Positions 54,995-63,585 of a stretch of DNA of 64,000 bases are shown in pieces (within the stretch, counting starts at the first letter, position 1; each line of letters begins with the position of its first letter). The translations under genes and the position numbers were made by a program. The notes below the pieces were generated by a model. That model did no database searches. It was not told the DNA's origin and saw only the letters and a list, made by a program, of their open reading frames with translations. The stretch lies in NCBI RefSeq assembly GCF_028288185.1, contig NZ_JAQBOF010000004.1, positions 113,187 to 177,186 on the forward strand, read 5' to 3'. This DNA is from Mucilaginibacter sp. (GTDB taxonomy: Bacteria; Bacteroidota; Bacteroidia; Sphingobacteriales; Sphingobacteriaceae).

Positions 54995-56698
54995 CTATTT
55001 GTTCGCAAATTTTCTAAAAGCAGTTATTGTTTGATATATTCCGTATCCAATTAAGATTCTGCTTAATAATAGTATTAAATTGGTTTCCCATTTATAAGAA
55101 CTGTGTTCCGATACTTTAAATCCCGGGAAAGATGTAATAAATTCACTATAGCCATTGAGACCAGATTTAAAGGATTTGTATGTGTCGCTCAATGACCAGC
55201 TTAATCCCCAAACATAATTTGGATGTACCAATGTTTCTTGAAAAAAAATGAACATTAACCAAGATATTACTAAAGTAAAACATATACCTCTTGACCAACT
55301 TAGTCCATGATTATTTGAAATGTAATTTAGATAAAGCAAAAACTTATCCCACCCAATAGGAAGCTCTTTCCGTAAATAATGCATTTCTTTTGCTTTGAAA
55401 ATAAGGGATGACGCTTTATTACCTTGTTTTTCCATTGCAAGTTTTAGTTGCCTATACGTTTCTCGATAGTAGGTATTATCATTGATTTTTTCATCAGGTT
55501 TAATTACGTAACCAAATATTGGATTTTTAGTACCAATCTGTATTCTCGGCGGTAAAACAGAATTTGAAAGCACAATATTGCTTACTTCGCTTTTGGCAAT
55601 TACCAGCTCATCGAATTTTCTAAAATCAACGTTAACGAACTCTGTATTATTAATATTTGAATCAAAAATTATAAAGAAATGTTGGTTATGAATAAGCTTT
55701 AAGTCTGCAAATGTTAACTTATTTTGGTTATAAAAATCTTGGATTATAATGAAATTAGTCTCAATATTCTTAAAAATAATATTACCCAAATTTACTCCGC
55801 CTACATTTATACTTGCTGGTATAGATTCAAATAATATGTTTCCTTTATTTAAACCGCTAATATCGCAACTAAGCTCTCCAGCACGTGTTCTTGGTTCCGT
55901 ACTTAAACTATGGCAATTGAATGTGCCTTGAAAATCATTATCTGATAGATACAAATGAGTGATGTTACCGTCAAAGGATATGCTGAAATTTTGTTTTGCA
56001 TATACATGTGCTATTGTAAGTGACCTTGAAAGAAAATCTCTACCAATGACCACTTGTTCATTGAAGCTAACTTTATGTATATACGTTGTGCCTGTAACCT
56101 CCCCTTTTAATAAATCAACCCTATCATTGAATTCACTGGAAATCAAATACAATTCATTAATTTTTATATCTCCTTCACTAAACAGGAAACGTTGATTCAT
56201 CTTTGTTTTTTCAACATGAATCGTATCATATGTGCCACCTGTTATAGTAATTGGACAATTGATTTCCTTACACGATAACTTTAAGGAAGTGAAATTGCCA
56301 TTTTCAAAATTTATATAACTGTCTCTATTTGAATATGCGTTTATAAATCCAGCAAATTCCATTTTTGAATAAGTTCCCCCGCTAAAACTTATAAATGAAA
56401 ATTTGCAATCAGAAAAGAAAAGCTCACCCTGTAATGTGCAATTATTGAACGCTATAAATTGTTCAAATGAACAATTTAGAAACGATAAATTTTTAAAGGT
56501 GCAGTTATTGAAAAAAATGTCGTTTTGGGCAACAGTATCAATAAAAGAATAGTCACTTTCAAATACACAATCTTCGAATATAATTGTGTGTGAAATAGGC
56601 TTACCTTTCCATTTGCCAAAATCTTTAATAATTTTTCCCTTAATATTAAATTCACTCTCAATTAAAAGAGAAAGAGTGGCAGAATTAGTCGTATCCAT
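54995..56698 (-). CDS. Beta-helix protein with C-terminal membrane helices
   Basis: A 567-residue protein. Residues 30-400 are strand-like units of about 20 residues with pentapeptide-repeat-like turns (IIFEDCVFESDYSFIDTV, IFFNNCTFKNLSFLNCSFEQ, LFFSDCKFSFISFSGGTYSK), fitting a right-handed beta-helix. Next comes YRETYRQLKLAMEKQGNKAS then KAKEMHYLRKE, a helix common after such repeats in membrane-associated proteins. Two membrane helices follow (GICFTLVISWLMFIFFQET and NLILLLSRILIGYGIYQTI). No enzyme domain is present. It faces the STAND operon tail-to-tail and may be an independent defence-type or envelope protein. Confidence 0.75.
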   Translation of the reverse strand: MDTTNSATLSLLIESEFNIKGKIIKDFGKWKGKPISHTIIFEDCVFESDYSFIDTVAQNDIFFNNCTFKNLSFLNCSFEQFIAFNNCTLQGELFFSDCKFSFISFSGGTYSKMEFAGFINAYSNRDSYINFENGNFTSLKLSCKEINCPITITGGTYDTIHVEKTKMNQRFLFSEGDIKINELYLISSEFNDRVDLLKGEVTGTTYIHKVSFNEQVVIGRDFLSRSLTIAHVYAKQNFSISFDGNITHLYLSDNDFQGTFNCHSLSTEPRTRAGELSCDISGLNKGNILFESIPASINVGGVNLGNIIFKNIETNFIIIQDFYNQNKLTFADLKLIHNQHFFIIFDSNINNTEFVNVDFRKFDELVIAKSEVSNIVLSNSVLPPRIQIGTKNPIFGYVIKPDEKINDNTYYRETYRQLKLAMEKQGNKASSLIFKAKEMHYLRKELPIGWDKFLLYLNYISNNHGLSWSRGICFTLVISWLMFIFFQETLVHPNYVWGLSWSLSDTYKSFKSGLNGYSEFITSFPGFKVSEHSSYKWETNLILLLSRILIGYGIYQTITAFRKFANK

Positions 56699-56933
56699 AA
56701 TAATTTAGAATGTGATAATTTAAGGTTTTTAATAGTATAGCCCTTAGACTTCGACAGGAAATCGGTAATTATAAATATATAAAAAACTACTTGCCATACA
56801 GTAAAGAGCTTCGCATTAAATAATATGATAATTTTCAAGCGCAATTTATTATTAACTCAAATGGACCAATTCTCATAAGTTTAGAGTATGCTTTTTTTTG
56901 TGAGTGCAAATCGCTGATAATTAGCCGATTAAA

Positions 56934-56965
56934 TTTGATTTATTTCACTATTTTTCATATATTTA
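56934..56965 (+). promoter_or_regulatory. Candidate Bacteroidota promoter for the small serine recombinase
   Basis: TTTG at 56934-56937 and TATATTTA at 56958-56965 are separated by 20 bp, matching the Bacteroidota housekeeping pattern TTTG-N19-21-TAnnTTTG except for the last base. The recombinase ATG is 35 bp downstream. The rest of the 302-bp spacer (56699-57000) shows nothing else I can name. Confidence 0.5.
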
Positions 56966-57000
56966 AGGTAAAGCAGCCATTAGGCTAAAATTGTGAAAAT

Positions 57001-57627
57001 ATGAAAATCCTATACGTTAGAGTATCCGCTATTGATCAGAACACCGACCGCCAACGTGTGAATGAAAAAGAATATAATTATCTCATAGAAGATAAATGCT
57101 CTGGGGCTATTTCTTTCTTTGATAGACAAGGCGGCAAAGAAATACTTAAGCTCATAAGTAAAAAAGCAATAACCAGCCTTTCAGTAATTTCCATTGATCG
57201 ATTAGGCCGGAATTTAAAAGATATATTAAATACCATTGAGTTCTTCAATAAGAAACTAATACCTATTCATTTTTTGTCACAAGGCTTAACCACGATTGAT
57301 GGAGAAGGTAAAGAAAATCACATTTGCACTTTAATGATTGGAATTTTAGCTTCCGTTGCACAAATGGAAAGAGCCCAGATTAAAGAGCGGCAATTAGAAG
57401 GCATCAAAATAGCTAAAGCAAAAGGCAATGTGTTCATGGGGCGTAAACCTGGCTCAAATGAGGATACATTGTCTTTTTTGAATAAGACGAAAAATAAGCA
57501 AGCGCTTGATTATATTAAAAAAGGTTATCCTCTAAATGAGATTTCAAAAATAGTCGGCATACATGCCAATACATTAACCAAGATTAAAAGACTTGGTGTG
57601 CTGCAAGTAATCACCGGATTGCAGTAG
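57001..57627 (+). CDS. Small serine recombinase (resolvase/invertase type)
   Basis: A 208-residue recombinase with the catalytic serine in LYVRVSAIDQNTDRQ (S9), the conserved SIDRLGRNLKDIL segment, and the long helix ASVAQMERAQIKERQLEGIK. A C-terminal helix-turn-helix (YPLNEISKIVGIHANTLTKI) completes it. Enzymes of this size resolve cointegrates or invert short DNA segments at paired sites. It lies between the STAND block and the lipoprotein pseudogene; the long imperfect foldback starting 136 bp downstream is a possible site. It appears complete. Confidence 0.9.
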   Translation: MKILYVRVSAIDQNTDRQRVNEKEYNYLIEDKCSGAISFFDRQGGKEILKLISKKAITSLSVISIDRLGRNLKDILNTIEFFNKKLIPIHFLSQGLTTIDGEGKENHICTLMIGILASVAQMERAQIKERQLEGIKIAKAKGNVFMGRKPGSNEDTLSFLNKTKNKQALDYIKKGYPLNEISKIVGIHANTLTKIKRLGVLQVITGLQ

Positions 57628-57762
57628 ACCATTGCAGCTTTCATGTATTTAGGTCATATATCACCACATTATTTATATTTGTCATAAAACAATAGCGAAT
57701 GAAATAAAAGAGAGACAACAATATTTTTTATATAGAAACGATTTTTCGTTTACAATCAATTT

Positions 57763-57882
57763 CCCAACTCAAAAACTGGTAATTTTTAATATCAGGAAAA
57801 ATGATTGTAAAGCCGGAGCCGTCATGGGCTTGGGTTTTACTTTCATTTTCCTGATGGGTGATACCAGTTACCTGAGTTGGGG
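57763..57882. repeat. Long imperfect inverted repeat (about 55-nt arms)
   Basis: The left arm begins CCCAACTC, the right arm ends GAGTTGGG; between them, ACTGGTA pairs with TACCAGT, TCAGGAAAA with TTTTCCTGA, TGAttGTAAA with TTTACttTCA, and the tip is GCCGGAGCC...GGGCTTGGG. Unpaired stretches interrupt the arms at regular places, so the strand would fold into a long bulged hairpin. It precedes the lipoprotein pseudogene by 28 bp. It could be an attC-like recombination site, a non-autonomous element or a structured RNA. Confidence 0.75.
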
Positions 57883-57910
57883 GTGTTAGATAAAATTCCA
57901 AGCCCTACTT

Positions 57911-59007
57911 ATGAAATTCCAAACCAAAACAACTCACAAATTAAGCTGCACTACATCATCTCCACTTATCTCTTCAGCCGTTGTCATATTTCTGTTTTTT
58001 GCAACATCTTGCGGACAGCAGAAAAAGGACAAAACACAGGACAGTCTTTTAAATAAATCAGATCAGGCAATTAGGTCCACAGATGGCAATAGTTATCTAA
58101 AATATTCAGAACGGCTAATTAATCAGCTCGACGACAAGAAAAAGGCCGCTCGACAAACTGCTTTAAATGAATTAAAATCTAACAGCACGTATATTGAGTT
58201 GGTCAATAACCAATCTGTAGATCAGCGGTACTTAAAAGCTTTGCAAGCAATAGGTGAGTGCATGATTAGTCTAAAAAAGATGACACGTTTAGTATCCCGG
58301 TATCAACAGAAGATGAACTGAAAAATATTCCGGGAGCTTTACAATTTGTGGTTCGCGTATTAAGCTTAGAGGCTTTGGGAGGCGTAACAAAAGATATTTT
58401 AGAGATATATTCCCGATACCTATCAAAGTATCCCGTTTCGGGTGACGAAGGTATGACCCTATATGCCCCAAACGCTAGAGAATCTATCATTTCCAACTAC
58501 ACTTTGACGCCCGCATTGGTGATTTTTCAACCTGGTAATAAAGTTTACTTAAACAATTATTACGAGGCAATTCAAAATCAATTAATTAACTGGAGTAGTG
58601 ATAGTGGCCCCGATTACAAATACAATTACCTAAGAAACAAATTTGCATTCAATGACTACCTGAAAATCAATTACCCTGATAGCAAATACTTTTTTAATTA
58701 TACACTTAGGACAACAGCCGAAAAACTATATACAGATTATGATGCAAACGAGGTATCGGCAGATGAGATATATAAGGGTAAAACTATTGCAGTTAGCGGA
58801 AAGATAACTAAGATAGCTAAGGACATTACTGATACGCCATACATTACTTTAGACGTAAGCGAATTTGGCGAGATCCAATGCAGATTTGAAGATACAAAGC
58901 ATTTGAAGACATTATCAAAAGGAGATTATGTGACTGTTATTGGGAAATGCGCTGGTAAAATGTCTGTTGTGGTAATATTAAGCGATTGTGTATTGTTTGA
59001 GCATTAA
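57911..59007 (+). pseudogene. Lipoprotein with OB-fold (tRNA_anti-like) domain, frameshifted
   Basis: The first frame has a signal peptide and lipobox (VVIFLFFATSCGQQKKD), then a helical part ending IGECMISLKK. The second frame carries on DDTFSIPVSTEDELKNIPGA and LQFVVRVLSLEALGG, reaching a C-terminal OB-fold: DEIYKGKTIAVSGKITKIAK, YITLDVSEFGEIQCRFED and KGDYVTVIGKCAGKMSVVV, the tRNA_anti-like (PF12869) pattern. A run of six A at 58273-58278 needs a seventh to join them. Intact length would be about 365 residues. A related OB domain is common in Bacteroidota envelope proteins; the role is unknown. Confidence 0.75.
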
Positions 59008-59013
59008 AGAAAT

Positions 59014-59056
59014 ATTAAAGTTACTTTAATACGTTTTTAGTTAAAGTAACTTTAAT
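59014..59056. repeat. Inverted pair of dyad sites, right edge of the STAND block
   Basis: TTAAAGTTACTTTAATACG and, after a short spacer, TTAAAGTAACTTTAATCG are reverse complements over 15-16 bases. Each is also nearly palindromic. The first matches the site at 48826-48842. The pair could act as a terminator for the preceding gene or as recombination crossover sites. Confidence 0.6.
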
Positions 59057-59083
59057 CGTTTTGTTTCAAAATTTGTCTTATAC

Positions 59084-59195
59084 ATGCTTTCGGGCACCAC
59101 GTAAATCAAGTCTTAGGACAAACCACGCTTTCGGGCACTAAGTAAAAATCAGGCTTCGGCAAACCACGCAATCAGGCCTTCGAGCAACCACAAAA
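59084..59195. repeat. Degenerate short tandem repeats
   Basis: Units related to GCTTTCGGGCAC, GCTTCGGCAAACCACG and GCCTTCGAGCAACCAC recur three to four times in about 110 bp, separated by short AATCAG or AAATCAAG linkers. Unit lengths vary, so this is not a CRISPR array. The rest of the 400-bp spacer (59008-59407) shows only the dyad pair and AT-rich DNA. Confidence 0.55.
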
Positions 59196-59407
59196 AACTA
59201 TTAGGTGTTGTAAAAACAATAGATTAAGTTAAAGCTGCAATCTATCTTTTTGGGCAACTTTTATTCGTAACATGCTCATTATTAGCTATATTAAGTACAG
59301 ACAATAAATGAACATGTTACTTGCACGTTATTAATTATCCGATTAATAACATTGGTTTATTGAAAACCAGTCAACGTTGCAGCTTTAGTTGATGCAGTAT
59401 AGTCGGC

Positions 59408-59581
59408 ATGTCAACTGATAATGACTTTAATGAAGAAATACCCTTAATCAAAATAGAGGACATTAAAAAAATTGAACAATTCCAGCACTTGTCCAATGAT
59501 GAGTTTAAAGAAATTGTTTACAGTATGCACTTATGGGGTGTATTAACTTATGATATATTCAATAAATATAGTGATGGATAA
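59408..59581 (+). CDS. Small 57-residue protein coupled to the large serine recombinase
   Basis: An ATG at 59408 opens a 57-codon frame starting MSTDNDFNEEIPLIKIEDIK and ending LTYDIFNKYSDG. It is acidic and helical, with the segment LSNDEFKEIVYSMHLWGVL. Its stop codon overlaps the preferred start of the recombinase (ATGGATAA, eight bases shared), which argues strongly that it is translated and coupled. It resembles in size and place the small orphan genes that precede recombinases on mobile elements; function is unknown. Confidence 0.65.
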   Translation: MSTDNDFNEEIPLIKIEDIKKIEQFQHLSNDEFKEIVYSMHLWGVLTYDIFNKYSDG

Positions 59582-61218
59582 CCTACACCTTTTTAAACAG
59601 CTACATCCAAAATCAAATATAAAAAGTGCCTTAGAAAACAGGTTAGCTGTAATTTATACAAGAGTATCCACTAAAGAACAAGCGGAAACTAATTTTAGCT
59701 TAGAAACTCAAACTATATCATGCAGAGAATATGCTGAACAAAAAGGCCTTACCATTATAAAAGAATTTGGTGGGACTTATGAAAGCGCAAAAGATGATTA
59801 TAAGAGGAAAGAGTTTCAAAGTATGCTTCAATTTATTAAAGCCAATTCTGATGTTGAGTGCGTGCTTGTAACAACTTATGACAGGTTCTCTCGTACTGGC
59901 GCAAATGCCATTGTAATTGCTGAAGAACTTGCAGAGGCTGGCGTTGCAGTAATAGCCACTAAAGAGGACATGGACGTCTCCACTCCTACAGGAAGTGCTA
60001 TGAGGTCAATTAAGATGATCTTTAGCCGCCTTGATAACGAAGCCAGGAAAGAAAAATCGGTAGACGGTACAAAAAACCTGTTGCGTAAAGGCGGTTGGCC
60101 AAAAAGCCCACCTATTGGGTATACAAAAATTGGAAGAGATTTAATTACTGGCGTTAAAAAATCTGTAATAAATGAACAAGGTAAACTAATAAAGCAAGCT
60201 TTTATGATGAAAATCTATAAAGGCAAAACTAATACAGAAATTCAACAATGGTTAGCTTCAATGGGTCTAAACATAGATCGTAAGAGGTTGACGGTAATAT
60301 TCACAAATCCTTTTTATTGTGGAATGGTTGTGGATAAGATGTTGGACAATGAACCTGTAAAGGGAGTACAGGAACCTATGATAACATTGGAAGAGTACTT
60401 GATTCTAAGAGGAGTTTCCAAAGAGTATCTGAATTCTACAAATAAAAAAAATGACGAAAGCTTCCCGTTAAAGTCGACGTTGCTTTGTGATATATGTAAT
60501 AAGCCATTAACATCTTATCATGTAAATCACAAGAAATGCAAATACATGAAATGTAACACACATGATTGTAATGTAAATGTGAATGTGAATCACCTGCATT
60601 CTAAGTTTTTGAATTTATTACATGAGTATCAGATCAAAGCCGAATTGATTGAGCCATTAAAGAAACAGCTGAGACTAACATTTATGTATTTAAATAAGTC
60701 TCAAAAGGAAATTGAACACCAAATAGCAAAAAACCTTAGAAGGCAAAGAAAATGAACATCGTGTTATAAAAAGAAGATTTGCAATTGGGGATATAGATAA
60801 AAGTATCTATGATTCTGTTTCGGATGAAATTCTAAAGGAAATTGCTGCGTTAAAAGTCGAACACCATAAGGTAAATAGACAGTTATCGAACCTCGATAGA
60901 TATATTGACTTCTCAATAGAAATAAGCTCTAATATGCAGAGGATATGGGAGTTAGGGGACTTAAGAAAACGTCAAAACCTTCAAAAACTTGTCTTTCCAG
61001 ATGGGATAACTTATAATAAGAAAACAGACACTTATCGAACCTTGAAAATCAATAGCTTTTTTAGCTCAATTAGCTCATTATCAGCAATTTATAAAAATGA
61101 AAAAACGAGACAACTCAGTGAAACTACTGATTTGTCTCGTTTGGTGGACGGAACGGGACAAATCTCGAACTTTTTGGAGGATATACAAAGCATATTACAG
61201 ACTAAGGGTTTTTATTAA
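59574..61218 (+). pseudogene. Large serine recombinase, frameshifted near the C-terminus
   Basis: From the ATG at 59574 the catalytic serine is in VIYTRVSTKEQ (S32), followed by TTYDRFSRTGANAIVIAEEL, MIFSRLDNEARKEKSVDGTK, the recombinase domain (GYTKIGRDLITGVKK to FTNPFYCGMVVDKML) and a zinc-ribbon pair (LLCDICNKPLTSYH and KYMKCNTHDCN). The frame ends at 60755. A one-base gain in a run of six A (60728-60733) hides the coiled-coil C-terminus, which continues as TLEGKENEHRVIKRRF, then KEIAALKVEHHKVNRQLSNL and MQRIWELGDLRKRQNLQKLV up to 61218. Intact length would be about 548 residues. This class integrates or excises mobile elements. Confidence 0.82.
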
Positions 61219-61327
61219 TATTGACGGGCATAAACTATTAGATTCTGTTAAGAGATATAGGAAATAGCTATAACGTAGTTTTAGTATTCAGGCAATAGTA
61301 CCACTACAGAAAACGTTCGGAAAAGTG

Positions 61328-63334
61328 TCAGCTGAATAAAGAATTTCGTTTATCAATCGAGGAAGAAAAATCAATGTCAATCTTATTGTTGTCTTTTTTT
61401 TCATTATACGAACGATCCAACTCATAAATGAAATCGTCCATTTCTTTACAAATAAGATACAGTTTTTGGGAATAATCTTTAATCTCGTTTTCTGTAAGAT
61501 CACTATCAGTAATAATTTTGGTTAAGCCAAGCATGGTCGAAATAGGCCTGCGAATTACATGGCTGATATCAAAAATGATCTGTTCAATTGAGGCAATGTA
61601 ATCAACAAGCGGAGTAATGTCGCTAGTTGCGCCATACCACACAATTTTTCCATCCTTGTTACTTTCGGGAACCGCTTGAAACCACCGCCATCTGGTGTAT
61701 CCATTTATTACCACCCTATATTGCAGGCTGAGCATCGACTGTGTTCTAAAAGCTTCTTTCATTGCCAGGTTAAACTTCATTTTATCATCTTCATGCAAAA
61801 TTTCCCTTATTTTTTGAGGATCATCAGAAAGATCCTGAATGATATAATTATGGTTAAATCCTTCAGTTCCCCGGTTCATAAAGATCATATTAGATCGCCC
61901 GTTTTCCTCTATTTCAAACATGTAGGAATTGCAGGGGATGTGGCTGGTGATTCTTCTTAATATTTGCTCACTTTCTCTGATTTTTTCCTCTGCTTCTTTA
62001 CGTTCGGTAATATCCTGGTTAATCGAAAGGTATTGATAAACTTGTCCATGCTCATCTAAAAACGGAACGATGGCCGTGTCTACCCAATACAAATTGCCAT
62101 CTTTTGCCCTGTTGCAAAATTCTCCCCTGAAGGGCTTGCCATTTTGCATAGCTACTGCCAATTCATCGAAATATCCCGGAGAATGATAATCCGACCAAAT
62201 GATACTATGGGGTTTATTCAGCAGTTCAGCAGCGTTATACTTGCTTGCTTTGGCAAAATTGTCGTTGACGAAAGTAAAACAACCATCTGTCCCCGATATA
62301 GCTACAATAGAAGCTATATCTAAAGCGAATTTGTAATCACGGAGTTCGGTGGTGCGCTCCTTGCGCTCTAGATCAATTTTGAGCATTTCCAGCAGCATGT
62401 TGATCAGGCTCCGTTCCTCTTTGAGAAACGGCCCTTCATCCATTTGCGGCGTGGATTGTAAATACATTACTTCAATAGTTATCAGCGTATCCTTAGTAGT
62501 CTTTGTTTCGCCCTGAATGCGGTATCCAGAAGGTTTATAATTCTTCGTAGCGTATTCTATTCCGTCAACGCATATACGGGCAGCTGTAATGCCGGGATAT
62601 TGCCAGCCGGATGGAAGAACATTAACTATTTCTTGAAACAAATTGCCCCGTAGAGCGCTTTCGTCCTGTAAAATGCGGCTTACTTCATAAAGTGTTTTCA
62701 GCTCCTTTACCCGCTCTTCGAGGCTATGAAGGATTTCATCTTTTGCGTTCTCCGCTTCTTCACGCTTACCTATTTCTTTTTGAAGTGCAATCAGTCCAGC
62801 GCGCAAGTGATTGGTTGCGTAATATTGTAAGGAGAGAATGGTTCCAAAAGGAATAATTGCGCCGATCCATCGGGTTATTGGATTGTGAATTACGGACGGT
62901 TGGGGTAAATGGCCAGTCATTTCCAGGTAAGCAAACCCAAAGTCGGTCGTTACTGATAATAAACCAAATACCATCCCTCCTCTCCAGCCAAGCAAAAACC
63001 CGGCTGTTAGAATTACACTCATTTGCGATATAATTCCGGGAGCCATCATACCACCTGCAGAATAACAAGGTATGGTTATGTATAACCACAGCATAATTGT
63101 AAGTGTCAGACTTGCCACACGGGTATAGCCAAAATAGTTTAGTGAAAGATTTATTGCAGCGATAAATAGTGAAACGCCCAAAAATGTAAGCCACCTTAGC
63201 CAAATTTCCGGAAAGAAATAAAAACCGACAGAAACAATTACCCCGGTTACTACCGACCAAATAATGGTGAGCATAAACACCATGTAGCTCTGATACTGTC
63301 TTTCTTTGTCTGGTGTGGAAAAAAAGTTATTCAT
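61328..63334 (-). CDS. Membrane PAS sensor protein with H-box but no ATPase domain
   Basis: A 668-residue protein. The N-terminus has five or six membrane helices (about residues 16-190), then a coiled coil (RVKELKTLYEVSRILQDESA), a GAF-like region, and two PAS domains, the first closing with the PAC motif YLSINQDITERKEAEEKIRE, the second with KIVWYGATSDIT. Near the end an H-box-like helix, DISHVIRRPISTMLGLTKII (H about residue 592), matches HisKA. The protein stops about 75 residues later without any N, G1, F or G2 box, so no HATPase domain is encoded. It may be phosphorylated in trans or act as an unusual sensor. No response regulator is adjacent. Confidence 0.82.
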   Translation of the reverse strand: MNNFFSTPDKERQYQSYMVFMLTIIWSVVTGVIVSVGFYFFPEIWLRWLTFLGVSLFIAAINLSLNYFGYTRVASLTLTIMLWLYITIPCYSAGGMMAPGIISQMSVILTAGFLLGWRGGMVFGLLSVTTDFGFAYLEMTGHLPQPSVIHNPITRWIGAIIPFGTILSLQYYATNHLRAGLIALQKEIGKREEAENAKDEILHSLEERVKELKTLYEVSRILQDESALRGNLFQEIVNVLPSGWQYPGITAARICVDGIEYATKNYKPSGYRIQGETKTTKDTLITIEVMYLQSTPQMDEGPFLKEERSLINMLLEMLKIDLERKERTTELRDYKFALDIASIVAISGTDGCFTFVNDNFAKASKYNAAELLNKPHSIIWSDYHSPGYFDELAVAMQNGKPFRGEFCNRAKDGNLYWVDTAIVPFLDEHGQVYQYLSINQDITERKEAEEKIRESEQILRRITSHIPCNSYMFEIEENGRSNMIFMNRGTEGFNHNYIIQDLSDDPQKIREILHEDDKMKFNLAMKEAFRTQSMLSLQYRVVINGYTRWRWFQAVPESNKDGKIVWYGATSDITPLVDYIASIEQIIFDISHVIRRPISTMLGLTKIITDSDLTENEIKDYSQKLYLICKEMDDFIYELDRSYNEKKDNNKIDIDFSSSIDKRNSLFS

Positions 63335-63585
63335 ACAAGTGTTTTAAACAGGTCCATTTTCTTGTAGGTTGTTATATTTCAAAACTAATAAAAAGGAGGG
63401 GCTTATAAAGAAGGAAAAATCGTGATGGCTATTTAAATGCAAGGAGGAACGGAATAAATGGACATGGGAGGGTTAGGTAGTGTGTTTATGCCGTAGTTCC
63501 TTGCCATGTATCCGTAATCGAGATTACAAACAAATAAGTGCGAAGTAAGATAATTTAGGCAGCAAGATACGTATCTGATCTGTTG

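Noticed and set aside
57763..57882. Calling the foldback a true integron attC site
   Set aside because: The outer boxes miss the RYYYAAC/GTTRRRY consensus at the terminal bases and there is no integron integrase in the window; kept only as a hypothesis.
59084..59195. CRISPR array
   Set aside because: Repeat units differ in length and sequence, spacers are only a few bases, and no cas genes are near.
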